A stretch of DNA of 64,000 bases from Nicotiana tabacum (Eukaryota; Streptophyta; Magnoliopsida; Solanales; Solanaceae). Of the stretch, positions 32,606 to 43,721 are shown one piece after another (within the stretch, counting starts at the first letter, position 1; every line of letters starts with the position of its first letter). The stretch spans positions 69,411,190-69,475,189 of the forward strand of contig NC_134097.1 in assembly GCF_000715075.1 (NCBI RefSeq), written 5' to 3'. The position numbers and the translations under genes are program-made. The notes beneath the pieces are model-generated. The model did no database searches. It was not told where the DNA came from and saw only the letters and a program-made list of their open reading frames with translations.

Positions 32606-35322
32606 TGAGAAGCCGAGAATGAACTTACCCGAGTCATGCTCTCTTCCTAGAGGATCTTTGCAGAACGAACAAAATTCCTTGCCCTTAAATCATGTTTTTC
32701 CTCATGGAGGGTTCCTGCGTATTGAACAAAATTTTCTTTCCCTTTCTCAAACCGCCTTTGTGCTGACAAAATTTAGGCACAACACTTGAAAACATTCAAA
32801 CTTCCCAGCTTTGATTTGGACACAATTTTTGTCCCTGTTTCAAACAAAGAAAACTTGTGAGTTTATCAATATAGTGGTTGGTTTGTGGCCTTGACTTTGA
32901 GGGCGATTGATCCTTTACTTCCCATGATAACTTTGATTTCAACTCGAAAGACCTTGCTTGTTTATTAACTAACCACTTTCTCTGCCACCCTTTTCACAGA
33001 AAATACCTCTGATCCGTTCAAACCCAACATCCTCTATCTATTGCATTTTGCTCATGAATTGACGTTTACCGAACCTTTGTATTCCAAATGAATCTCAAAG
33101 CACGTTGATTTTTACCAACTCAGTGCGCATGCTATTCTTTCCTAATTTAAACCACTAGCATTGGCCTTGAGGTCTATTGCTCCTTCACTTGCCATGATAA
33201 CTTTAGTTTCCACTTGGAAGACCTTGCTTGTCATTGGTTAACCACTTTCTCTGTCAACCTTATCACAGAAAATACCTTTGATCCGTTCACCCAACATCCT
33301 CGATCTATTGCACTGTTCATGAATTGACATATATCAAACATTTGTATTTTACATGAATCCCAAAGCACGTTGATTGTTACCAACTTAGTGCGCATGTTGT
33401 TCTTTCCTGACTTATGCCACTTTGATGTGCTAGCCAAATCCCATTTTGTGCAATTGGAAAGCCTGTGGCAAATTTTGAAGTCATTTCTCGCTTGTTCTTA
33501 CCAAACAGACTCAGGAAGAGGAAGTAAACGAGATAAAAAGGAACAGAGTAAAGGACAATGGAAAGAGATGATTCCTAACAAGAAAACTACAGAGTAGAAA
33601 CTTATTAGATGTGGATATCAACTCTAATGACAATGACATGCACCTTTGGATTAAATGACCTAATCTGTCAAGCAAGTCTGATGTTCAACTCTTGTTATAC
33701 CCCTAAACTGTAAAACTGGGCTTCAATGCTCTGATTATCCAATCTTATTCACAATCCTTATTCGACTTGTAGTGACCGAAGGGTTTTCACCATTAAACCT
33801 CTCTCATTTTGTTCTTTCTCTCAACTTACCATCGCCTTATGGTGCTTGTTAAGGTTTTCACCAATAAGACTCTCATTTTGTTCCTTTCTTCTCATTTTCT
33901 CTGATTCTGTAGATGACAAGGCATTAACCATGGTAAAAACATCATATACCCTTGGCATGTCTAAACTCAACACTCTCAAAGATTATTCGGGAGGTCTTTT
34001 TTGGATTGTAATGTAGCTTTTGGACAGGGTTAGAAAGAAAGTATTTCATAAAGGCTCAAAGTTCCTATGACAACGAGGTTAATTTATTTATAACTTTTGG
34101 AATCCATTCTAAAAACTTCGCCCCAATTTCTAAAGCAAGGGAATTTGATTCTTTTCTTTTTGAGATGGATTTCTGCCCACTCTCGACTTCGTGGGATCAT
34201 GAAATACTTTATTTGGTGCGACCGAACTGTGAGGCTGCCTATATATCTTGTGGTGACAAGAATCAGGTCGAACGTAGTTCACAAAGATACATTTTGTTGT
34301 TGCTATTTTTCTTTCCTTTTTTTTGAATTTTCCTTTTGGAATGAACCTTTTAAAATAAACCTATGGGGACATAAACTTTTTTTTCTTTTTTTCGCATGAC
34401 TCTAACTTGATTCCAAAAGAGGGAAGGTCAAAGAAATTAGTACAGGCTCAAAAGGGTATCAAATGGTATAAGTGTTTGGGTAGCTGAAAGAGGGCCTCCC
34501 AATCCTTAAAAATACCAAGTACAACACATGCAACTTGAAATGAAAATTGAAGATCATGCACAATATTTCTTTTGCAATTTCGGCATTGATATCACTGATA
34601 TGCCTTCCAATTTTCTTTAGCGCCTTTCAAGTACAGAACCCTTGTTGGGTGATTCCCTCTTTACAATGGATATCCTCCGTCAGTTCAGAACAAACTCCCC
34701 CGACTTTATCTTGTTACTTGTGGTGCACTCAAAACTGCTCGCTTCAAATTGCCTGGGATGCACTCATATTTAATGAATTCTTGTCGTCCGATTAACTTTC
34801 CAAATTATCTGCCCCAGTTTGACACAGTTCGGGCTTTAAATGATCTCAAAATGCCTTTACTTATTTCCCTCAAATGTCCTTATCATCTTCAAAACTATTT
34901 CATTACTTCATGACTAAACTAACTTTTAAGACCAAGCTGAGAATTACACGTGCATGTCATGTCACTAAAGTCATCAGGAAAAGAACTATAAAAGGGAAAG
35001 AGAACTAAACAAACAATGACTAGAAATAACAGAAAACAGGAAATTGCATTAGACAGATGGTGAAAGGGTTTGAACAACAAAACAAAACAAACTAAAATGG
35101 GGTTACAACCCTGGAACAAACCTAGATAACACTAAACGAGCTACTACGACTAAAAAAACTAGGCAAAATAAAAGGATAGAAGGGTTTGTGTCACAAGACA
35201 ATATCCGGATTACAACCCTGAAAATAACCCGGACAACAGAAATGACAACAAAATAAACCACCAAGGCTCCTCCCTAGCTAGCCAAGAGATGGAGCATCTT
35301 TCCAATTACCAAGCACGACATC
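32606..35322 (-). other. element A 3' non-coding region, pol absent
   Basis: No RT, RNase H or integrase can be read in any frame. Two imperfect copies of a ~280-bp block (around 32870-33110 and 33150-33400) contain cttgcttg and aaccactttctctg. A block near 34180-34290 matches element C at 59560-59640, and aaactggggcag (minus) appears at 31983 and 34811. The pol region seems deleted between gag and this 3' region. Confidence 0.55.
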
Positions 35323-36205
35323 TTAGCCACTAGGTTCCACATCAATACTGCCAAGACCATTACCAACTTCAATATTATTAACTTCCGCCAGCAAGTTCCC
35401 AAGAGGATTCACATGCTCCCTGTCACTGTCATTGATCACAATTACCCATTCTTGAATCATTCTTTCTATTTCCCTTTTCAAAGCACGACAATCTTCAATG
35501 CTATGCCCTTGGATGTTAGAGTGGTATCTGCATCGTACAGTAGGATCAAAACCTTTTGCATATGGGTCTATAGTATAGCCGAGGAGGCTCAATCAGGCCG
35601 TAATGCTTTAACCTTTCAAACAAGCTCTTGTAGGACTTCCCGATTGGCGTGAAACTATTTCTTTGCCTTTGTTCCCCTCCCTGCCCCCTGTTTTCTAGGG
35701 TTATTGGGTGCTCGAAAATATTGTGAAGGCAAGAATGCATTATGCGGTGCTGGCACTCGCCATAGGGAGTGACTTGGGGGTTGGACAGATGACCGGACAT
35801 TGTTCGGAGGATAATACTGAGGTGGATTATGTGGAGCTCGGGGATAGGTTTGGGGTTGAGGCTGGGTATATTAGTGAGGCGGACCCTTTGGACCATGTCG
35901 TGACTCTGAAACAACCATGGCAACATCATCGTGTTCCTTCTGACCCAGCAAGCTTCTTATGTCATTCTGAATTACTTGTGTTGTTGCTTTTAAAGTAGAA
36001 TAGCTCATGATCTTGCTCGACTTCAACCTATCTTCTACCATTTTTACAATTTTTATCACATCATTAAAAAGCCTCTCCACAGTCGTGATCAAATTCCCAA
36101 AGTAAGTTGGCACTTGAGCTTGAAGAAAGTACTCGACCATCTCTTTTTCTTCCATCAGGGGATTGACTCTGGCAGCTTGCTCTCTCCATCTGAGCCTGTA
36201 TTCCC
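35323..36205 (-). pseudogene. element A gag C-terminal half, frameshifted
   Basis: Minus-strand pieces in three frames (36205-35871, ~35929-35546, 35592-35323) follow the order of Tat/Ogre-like gag. First comes a helical segment with EYRLRWREQAARV and MVEYFLQAQVPTYF, then a Pro-rich linker, then a zinc-knuckle-like CRYHSNIQGHSIEDC followed by LKREIERMI. Two frame changes prevent translation. The N-terminal part is removed by insertion of LTR B at 36206. No protease or RT follows. Confidence 0.7.
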
Positions 36206-37157
36206 TGCCGCACCTCCTTTTTCTCACAAAATCGGGTTTATGACATTTGAGAGGACAACTCGTTCCCTTTTTGGGAATTTGGGTTTGAATTGAAGAGTCG
36301 CCACCTAATGAGTAAGGTGCATTAGGACACCAAGAAGGTTTGATTTGAGTAACCAGAGATTGGATAATGGCTTGAAATTATCCCAAGGGGAAGGTGTTAG
36401 ACATCCCTCAGGATCCACTAGTGTGGTTCCCGACCAGACTATTGTTGTGAATTTAGGTGCAAATAATATATAGGCAAATAAAACTTCAAATAAGAGGGAA
36501 TTTTCACATAATGGTTACAAACAAAATTGGAAAGAATTAAAAGGAAGCTGATTTTCTGAAAAGAAATAGTTTGAAATCTTTAGAAGAAACAAAGAAACAA
36601 AGGGAAAAGGGAGTCCTAGGTTTATTAATAATATGGATCACCCCACACAACATCTGGTAATCACTCCTTAGTGAGGGGCTACACGAGACGTTGTCGCGTG
36701 GTCATCATATCCATATATACCCTTTCCCACCCCGTTAAGGTATTAAAGTGCGGAATGGTCTCATTTACTTATTGCATGCTATTAACCGTCCCAATCCTAT
36801 CAGTCCTGGAGGCATTTAGGACTATTAATCCTAAGGGAGAGGGACATTAGGCTTATTTGTAGTTTCAAAGGCAAAATTCTAAAGCGACATACAAAAAAAC
36901 ATGTATAACAAGTTGGGGAAAGCACATAACAAGTTAAAGGCTCAGATATACCTCCTTGGACAAAGAAAGCATATAATTAGCATGACTTTCACATACTGGT
37001 TATGGTCTGATTAAGAACTTAACGGTTGAGGCAGGCTGATTTATTACATAATTCAGATAAGAAGCCCGAATCAGGCCTGCCTGCTAGTTGTCGTTAATAG
37101 CACAGATTCAGTTTATAACTTCGCCCTAAGGCTTGCCTAAGTGTTGGACAAGGATCC

Positions 37158-37678
37158 TAGGCATGGTATCTACTGAATTCAGAAAGCAATAATAATAAAC
37201 TGAATATGTACTGTTTAAAAAGGTTGTCAGATTATTAAAGAAAGCAAGTTTTTTTATGAAGGTTATGAGTTCTGCAAATGATGATCCTTGTTATTACTGG
37301 TTTAGCTCTAGCCGTATATGAAGCGATTCAGATTCGATTAATAATTCTTATAGACATGCTTTCTACGCGTAGTTGGTCAGAAGCCTTATAGACATGGTAA
37401 AAGTGCAGAAACCTTATATGCATGATATCTAGGTGCTGAAGACGGGTTTTAACCTCTAAACATGGTATCTAACTGGCAGAATTTGTTTTAAGACATGAAT
37501 ATGATATATATATGCAGTTGATTGTTTAAGACCTATGAACATGATTTCTAGATGAAAATGGATATACAAGATTCAGAAGGACCTATAGGCATATTTTCTA
37601 TATGCATATGCAGAATTCAGAATGACTTATAGGCATGATTTCTATATGAGAGTTGTAGAATTTAGAATGACCTATAGG
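37158..37678. repeat. LTR B tandem duplication, unit 1 (first part)
   Basis: This part plus 49090-50637 forms unit 1. Unit 2 starts near 50638 with nearly the same sequence (gaattca(g/a)aaagcaataa). The segment carries a degenerate array of ctataggcatgatttctat-like motifs. Confidence 0.7.
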
Positions 37679-39003
37679 TGATAATAGGCTAAATTGTTTA
37701 ATATAGCCTATGTTTTAGCTCAACTTAAGGATGGTTTACTATTGTAAATGTTCAAATAATGCAAAAATTGGCTCTAATCATGACTTTAATGTCTTACAGG
37801 AGTTCAATAAACAAATGAGGATTTATGATGGTAATCAAGTGAAAAATGGAGTCAAATGACGAAAAGTTGAGTAGCAACATCTTAACAAGAGAAAACCCCA
37901 CTAGCGCTGGTCATGCGCTCCCGCACTAGTTCAGTGATTTGGACAGAAAGAAACCCCACTAGCGCGGGTCATGCGCTCCCGCGCTAGTCCAGTTCCGGGA
38001 AATCAATTATTTGGGGGCAAAATGGGAAATCTGAGAGGATCCACTCAACTTACAAAAAGTAAAGCTCCATTATTGAGGGAGAGATCAGATTTTAAGGGAG
38101 AAAAAGCCATAGAAGAAGGAGGAGCTTCATCTTGGAGCTAAGAAAGGAGAAGAAGAACAACATCTTGGAGCAAGGATTCAAAGAGTTCTTCTAAACTTTC
38201 TTCTATTTGCTTGTTAATATTATGTTTAAAACTTTTATTGTTGATTTTTGTATGATTATGAGTAGCTAAAAACTCTAGTATTCTTGGGTCATGGATGTTA
38301 GATAATTATGTTATTTGAAGCTTAGATTGATGATCTTGAATTTATCATTATGGGTTGTTTATTTGATTCTGCTTCTAATTATTTTACTGCGTAGCTAACA
38401 GTGAAATATTATTTACGAATCTTGAATTAAACTTGACAAAGGAAATTCATGGTTGCATATAGAATTAAATAGAATAAGTTTTGAATCTCGGGCGTCGGGT
38501 GAAGAATTCACAATTAAGATAGACATATACTTAATTGCCTTGTTTGGTTGAAAAATAGAAGTTGAAAATGCATTTGAGTTAATATTAATACCATAGACAT
38601 ATAGGTATTAGTTTAACTTGAATAGATGCATAAGAACTCGAAAGATTCTTATGAATATTATTAACCCTATAATCAATAACCCGGATAATTCAATAAATCC
38701 ATTTTAAGCTAAAATAGTAGCATAATTTCTAGCAAGTCCATGACCCGGGAATATATTTATCCAAATTGTTATAAACATATTGTAAAATTGGTGTAGTAAT
38801 TTTATGTTGAATTATTGTGCAATTATTAAGTAAGTTGTAAATTGGTTCTTTATATATTTTGTGATAATTTAGCTTGAATTGATAATTGTTTGAGTCTACA
38901 TCAGTCGATAAGTTGATCACAATTCCTCGTGGGAACGATACTCTACTTACTACTATATTACTTGTCGATCGCGTACACTTGCGTGAGTGTTTTGGTCGCA
39001 ACA
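37679..39003 (+). repeat. element D 5' LTR
   Basis: TG...CA ends, followed by the primer-binding site. It contains two GC-rich palindromes (37900-37930 imperfect, 37958-37988 perfect). Confidence 0.92.
37958..37988. repeat. GC-rich palindrome in the 5' LTR of D
   Basis: ACTAGCGCGGG, a 9-base loop (tcatgcgct) and CCCGCGCTAGT form an 11-bp perfect stem. An imperfect copy precedes it at 37900-37930. Confidence 0.85.
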
Positions 39004-39009
39004 GGTTTT

Positions 39010-39027
39010 TGGCGCCATTGCCGGGGA
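39010..39027 (+). other. primer-binding site, tRNA-Asp type
   Basis: TGGCGCCATTGCCGGGGA starts six bases after the 5' LTR. It differs from the usual plant tRNA-Asp complement at one position (from memory). Confidence 0.8.
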
Positions 39028-39126
39028 ATTGGAAATTAACTATTCTTCTAGATTAGACATTGAATTGTTTTTATTTATTCATTTTTTTTGTTTTAAGTTT
39101 AGTTAATATGTTTTATTTATTTTAAC

Positions 39127-40316
39127 ATGGAATCTTGGAATGAAAGTTATTCGAATGATGGTTATTCTTATTTTAATGATCCTTGTCCATATTGTGAAGG
39201 ATCGCACTGGTGGAAAAATTGTCAGAATGTTCCCGGAAATGAGTTGTGCGCACAATCTCAACCCTTTGAGTGGAATATTTGTAATATGTGCGGTGGCCAA
39301 GTTGACCACTGGGATGGTTGTCCTAATTCTTTTCATCCTTCTTTGAGCCCTTATTCTGATCATTCTAATAATGTTTGCGAGTTTGATAGGGGCAATGAAG
39401 TACAAGATATGGAACCTGATGCATATATTGGGGATATTTTAAAGCAAGTAGCAGAGCAACGGGATGAATTCAAAAAAGATTTGAAAAGAATGAGGGCAAC
39501 AATCACAAGAATGAAGGCCAATATAGAAGAATTGAATGAAGATAGTGAGTACCAGCAAGAGGAAAATTTTGAAAAGAGGAGATTTTGAGTCAAACCTGGC
39601 GGGTGGAACAAGCTGAAAGATTAGAGATATATGAGGCTCAACGTGAGAAAATTACAGATGGGATACAAGACCTAATAGAAGGAAGAGCTAAAATAGGACA
39701 AGAGATCGAAAAATTTGGCACTGTTATTCATGACTTGGGAGCTCAATTGATTGCAAAGGTTGATGCGTCTAATGCCCAACAAAATAGTTCTGAGTTGTGT
39801 AAAACTGAAAAGGAACTTATACGCCAATTCGAGGAGCTAAAATTGCAGAGTCAATCATTCGAGCGTACTTTTATTAATGATGTTCATGTTGAGGAAAGCA
39901 CTCTAGAGCCATGTGAAGAAGTAGATAATGTTATATTTGAAGACTCTAGTGTGTGTACATATGAGGATGTAACTAGTGATACAATTCTAGAGTTAGGGCG
40001 TACTGCTCCTCATTCCATACATTTTTCAACATTGTGTTTGGATGATGACATGGAAATCGAGTCATCTGAGCCTTTGGGGGAACCAATGTACGAGGACCTG
40101 GGTGCTTATATTCTGGAATTTATCATGCCAGAGAGACATAATTACATACCTCATTTGAAAGCCAAAAAGTGTAGAACACGATATTGGTTGCTCGACCATG
40201 TTAAATTTGTCTCACCACCCCTAGATCATAGCAAAAATCTTGATGCCAAATTGGGGGCTCAATTTATAAGTTCAAAGTGGAGGCAAAAAGTGGTTCACGT
40301 CGTGCCGCGACATTAA
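39127..40316 (+). pseudogene. element D ORF1: zinc-knuckle and coiled-coil protein with a frame change
   Basis: The ATG at 39127 opens 153 codons to a TGA at 39588. The following frame is open from ~39585 to 40316 and continues the same helical, Glu/Lys/Gln-rich composition, so one ancestral ORF with a single frame change near 39580 is likely. The N-terminus has two knuckle-like motifs, CPYCEGSHWWKNC and CNMCGGQVDHWDGC. Next is a predicted coiled coil (about residues 110-250 of the combined product), then an acidic region and a basic end (WRQKVVHVVPRH). No gag capsid domain is recognised. A nucleic-acid-binding role is inferred only from the knuckles. Confidence 0.5.
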
Positions 40317-40437
40317 ATCAGGCGTTGTATGGGAGGCAACCCACAAATGTAGTGTAAATATAGTTTGTAAATGAGAATTTATAACTTGGCCTTCTTGAGA
40401 GGCTATATGTTTAAAAAAAAAGGGAGAAACGTTCAGT

Positions 40438-40481
40438 GATTAGCGCGGGTGCGCATGGCTAGCGCATAGCCCGCGCTAATC
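40438..40481. repeat. internal GC-rich palindrome 1 of element D
   Basis: GATTAGCGCGGG and CCCGCGCTAATC form a 12-bp perfect stem around a 20-base loop that contains GCGCATGGCTAGCGC. Confidence 0.85.
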
Positions 40482-40509
40482 AGGTTTCCGTCTGCCTCGG
40501 AAAAAAACT

Positions 40510-40553
40510 GACTAGTGCGGGAGCGCATGGCTAGCGCACGACCCGCGCTAGTC
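40510..40553. repeat. internal GC-rich palindrome 2 of element D
   Basis: GACTAGTGCGGG and CCCGCGCTAGTC pair with one G-T type mismatch. The loop again contains GCGCATGGCTAGCGC. It shares the arm sequence with the LTR palindromes. Confidence 0.82.
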
Positions 40554-40631
40554 ACATGTAACTTCGTTTTAAAAAGTTTTTTTACTTCTTTAACTTAATA
40601 ATACCCCCCCCAAACCGAAAAAACCCTAATC

Positions 40632-40694
40632 TTTCTCTTCTTCTTCTTCTTCTTCTTCTTCTTCTTCTTCTTCTTCTTCTTCTTCTTCTTCTTC
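40632..40694 (+). repeat. (CTT)n microsatellite
   Basis: About 20 CTT/TTC units lie just downstream of an aaaaccctaat stretch and upstream of the putative leader intron of ORF2. Pyrimidine-rich leaders of this kind are common in plant transcripts. Confidence 0.9.
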
Positions 40695-40768
40695 ATCAAC
40701 ACCCCACTTCTTCTTCTTCATCAAATCTCCCCACCTCTTCATTCACCCCATACCCCATCTCCTCTAAG

Positions 40769-41292
40769 GTATGTCTTCTTCTTCTTCTTCTTATTAGTTA
40801 ATTTTTTTTTATTTTTCAGATTAATTTAGTTTTTTTTTGGTGAACATAGTTTTAATTTTCTATTTTTTTGTTTGATTTTCAATTTCTTTGCATATATTTA
40901 GTATAATGTCTTCAATTGTTTCCTTGTTTAGTTTTATTATGTAACATTATTATGTGGTTGTCAAGATTGTATATTTTTAGAATAGTTTCTTAAATATTTT
41001 CTTATTTAACATTAGAATGTAGCATTTATAGAAGATTTAAACATATGTTTGATGTTTGGTTGGGTTGAGGAAGTGAAAAATTTGGAGTATTGTGGTGTAA
41101 AGTAGTAATTGGGTTGGTTGATGGTGCATACATTGTGACATAGGGTTGGAAAAAGCTTGAAACTCAACATGCTCACAATGTGTTTGAAAAAATGCCTCTT
41201 TGGAGGAAGTGAAGTGACCAACTATGTGGTGAAGTATGAGTAGCCCGGTTTGGTCACCCAATTGAATAGGGCTAACTCTAATCTACTTGCAG
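40769..41292 (+). other. predicted leader intron of element D ORF2
   Basis: A donor CTCTAAG/GTATGT and an acceptor ATCTACTTGCAG/GT enclose 524 AT-rich bases. The acceptor is only five bases before the ATG of ORF2. This fits a spliced 5' leader, as proposed for the downstream ORFs of some Athila-type elements, but it is a prediction from consensus signals only. Confidence 0.5.
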
Positions 41293-41297
41293 GTATC

Positions 41298-42500
41298 ATG
41301 GCCCCTCGTAAACGCCCAGCATCAAGTTCCTCATCCGAACGCCCAGCTACAACAAATGTTGGTGGACGGCCCAGAAAATCAGTTGATAATAGGCCATTCA
41401 ACAGTCAAAAGTTTGTGGCAACCAAGGCACAGGACAGATTTAACAAAAAGGAGGAGAAAACAATAGTTCCTGAACATGCAATGGATGCAAATGCTTTGGC
41501 TATTAATTGTCCAAACCTAGCAAACGAGTTGAGGAGGCGTGGGCTTGACATATTCTTCGAGGAGCCAATCACGGTGAATGTAATGCTAGTGAGGGAATAT
41601 TATGCCAACCTTCCGGAACATGATAACTACAATGTTACAGTCCGAAAGCGACAAGTCAATGCATCTATAGAAACAATTCGGGATGTGTACAGGCTACCCC
41701 CAGTGGAGGAAGATTACATAGATATGTTCCAGGCATATAACAGCAAGCTAATACCATGGTCCACATTCATTGACATAATTTGTCGCCCGAATGCAGATAT
41801 TCAATGGTATAAATATGGGAACAAGTTCCACGTTAATGCCCTGAAGTTCGAGGCCAAATGTTGGTTGTACTTCATCAACAACCATCTCTTGCCTTCCAAG
41901 AATTTGACTGAAGTAAACATCCCTCGAGCTTGCTTAATATGGTGTTTCATGAATAGGGCATGGTTTGATGTACCACTGTTGATACATAAAGAAATGTTCC
42001 AGAGGGTTAGAATTCAATGCTACGGGTTGTATTATCCATCTCTTGTCACCCTACTGTGCCTTCGAGCCAATGTACCAAACAATCTTGCTGCAGATGGACG
42101 ACTAGCTAAAGTCAATCCTTTCACGGCTAAAATGGTCACCACAGGTAAGGAAGTTGTACATCCAACTGAATTGGTTGCTGTTGATTCTGATGACAGTGAC
42201 GATGAGGAAGTAGAGGAGCAACAAGAAAGAGCTGACGATGTGGAGATGGGAGAAGATGCACAACCTGCACAACCACAAGCTTTTGATGTAGCAGGACCGT
42301 CTAGGGCTGGTCGGGGACAAAGGATAGACCGCATGGAGCAGGAAATCACTGAAATTAAAATATTAGTGACAGTTCTGGGGAGACGTGTTGATGAAATACA
42401 AGTTCAGCAGAAGAAAACGGAAAGTCGGCTCATGGGTTGGCTTCGTGCAATTGGTCGGGCATGCAATGTGGATTCAGGTTCTGTCTCCGACCTGGAGTGA
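41298..42500 (+). CDS. element D ORF2: putative plant transposon protein (400 aa, intact)
   Basis: I start at the ATG at 41298 (MAPRKRPASS) rather than the in-frame ATG at 41250, because a good splice acceptor lies between them. The N-terminal ~60 residues are basic and Ser-rich. A folded domain follows (about 75-275) with LANELRRRGLDIFFEEP, VYRLPPVEEDY and a cysteine/aromatic-rich part (CWLYFINNHLLP, RACLIWCFMNRAWFDVP). This pattern matches the 'putative plant transposon protein' domain found in many plant LTR elements. An acidic low-complexity region (DSDDSDDEEVEEQQE) and a C-terminal coiled coil complete it. There is no stop or frameshift. The function is unknown. Its position after the gag-like ORF resembles the env-like slot of Athila elements. 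Confidence 0.75.
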   Translation: MAPRKRPASSSSSERPATTNVGGRPRKSVDNRPFNSQKFVATKAQDRFNKKEEKTIVPEHAMDANALAINCPNLANELRRRGLDIFFEEPITVNVMLVREYYANLPEHDNYNVTVRKRQVNASIETIRDVYRLPPVEEDYIDMFQAYNSKLIPWSTFIDIICRPNADIQWYKYGNKFHVNALKFEAKCWLYFINNHLLPSKNLTEVNIPRACLIWCFMNRAWFDVPLLIHKEMFQRVRIQCYGLYYPSLVTLLCLRANVPNNLAADGRLAKVNPFTAKMVTTGKEVVHPTELVAVDSDDSDDEEVEEQQERADDVEMGEDAQPAQPQAFDVAGPSRAGRGQRIDRMEQEITEIKILVTVLGRRVDEIQVQQKKTESRLMGWLRAIGRACNVDSGSVSDLE

Positions 42501-43716
42501 CTCCTCGGGGAAGTATCTTTGCTTCATCTCTTGTTTATAATGAAAGACATGGGGACATGTCTCGCTTTAAGTGTGGAGTGGAGGATTCCCTTAAACATAT
42601 GTTTAACTGTTCTTAAATGTTTTGGATGGTAGTAATTATTATGGATTTTTAGGTTGTTTCAATTGTTTTGGATTGTTGGAATGTTTTGGTGGTGTGGTAC
42701 AATATATAATGTTTTGGGATTGCGTGACTATTTCACTTTTGTTTTTAAATGTTTTGGTGATTTAGTATTGTTAGAGTAATTGTTGTCTGTTCTTAAACAT
42801 TTTTAGTAGATTTTTTTTTGGAGGATTTTTTTTAGTAGTTATATTGGGGCGGCCCGATGACAGATTCTTTTAGATAGGAGTTCTTGAGGGACTGAGCCCA
42901 TAGAAAACAACAAAAAGATTTTTGTTTTTTATTTTTTTGTATTTTTAGGTAGTATAACAATTCCCTCTTGGTTTTTCTTTAAGCCGCGGTTCTTTTCCAA
43001 GGGTTTATCTAGAACCGGGCATAGGTAGTTTTAAATTTCTTTTTTTTATTTTTTTATTTGTAGACTAAAATAAGGAGTTATAAGCTATAGAAAAGTGAAC
43101 CCATAGCGTTGACACACCTGAACACAATCGACCCTAGAGTGTAACACTTAGTCTTAATTGTTGGATCTCACTGAAAGTGCCTTAATTTGTATGTTTGTAC
43201 TGAATTGAATGCTCATAATGGAGTGTCTTGATGAGCTGATCTGGAATGAGTCATATGCCATGTGTGGTGAGTATTTGTGTAGTCCATGTGTTGTACTTGT
43301 GTCTAGAACTTGCCCGGTATATGAGTTGAAGCGAAATTTGAGGTGATGCTCGGTTTGAAAAATGATGTTAGGCTTTCTTTGACCTTTTTGAGCTTAATTG
43401 CTTATTAAAAATAAAATTTGTCCCTAGTTAACCCTTTTGAGCCTTCAGATTTTTTGTTTGGCACCCGCATTACAAGCCCATACCTTTTTGTTGTTAATTG
43501 ACATTGTTTTGATCCTTTTACCTCTTAAAGCACTTTAATTGTGAGAAGAGCGCTAAAAGAAGTAAGAAGGAAATAAGTGTGGGGTGGCTTTTGAGTGGAA
43601 CCAATAAAAGGATGAAAGGTGCCCTTATGTTGTAAACGAATACACCATTAGCAGAAATTGAGTGACAAGAAAAATTACATTGTGTTTTGTTCTAGCTAGT
43701 GGGAATGAATTAATAG
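42501..43716 (+). other. element D 3' non-coding region, first part
   Basis: T-rich sequence with no credible ORF or repeats. It continues after solo LTR E at 47162-47742. Confidence 0.5.
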
Positions 43717-43721
43717 AGTGC

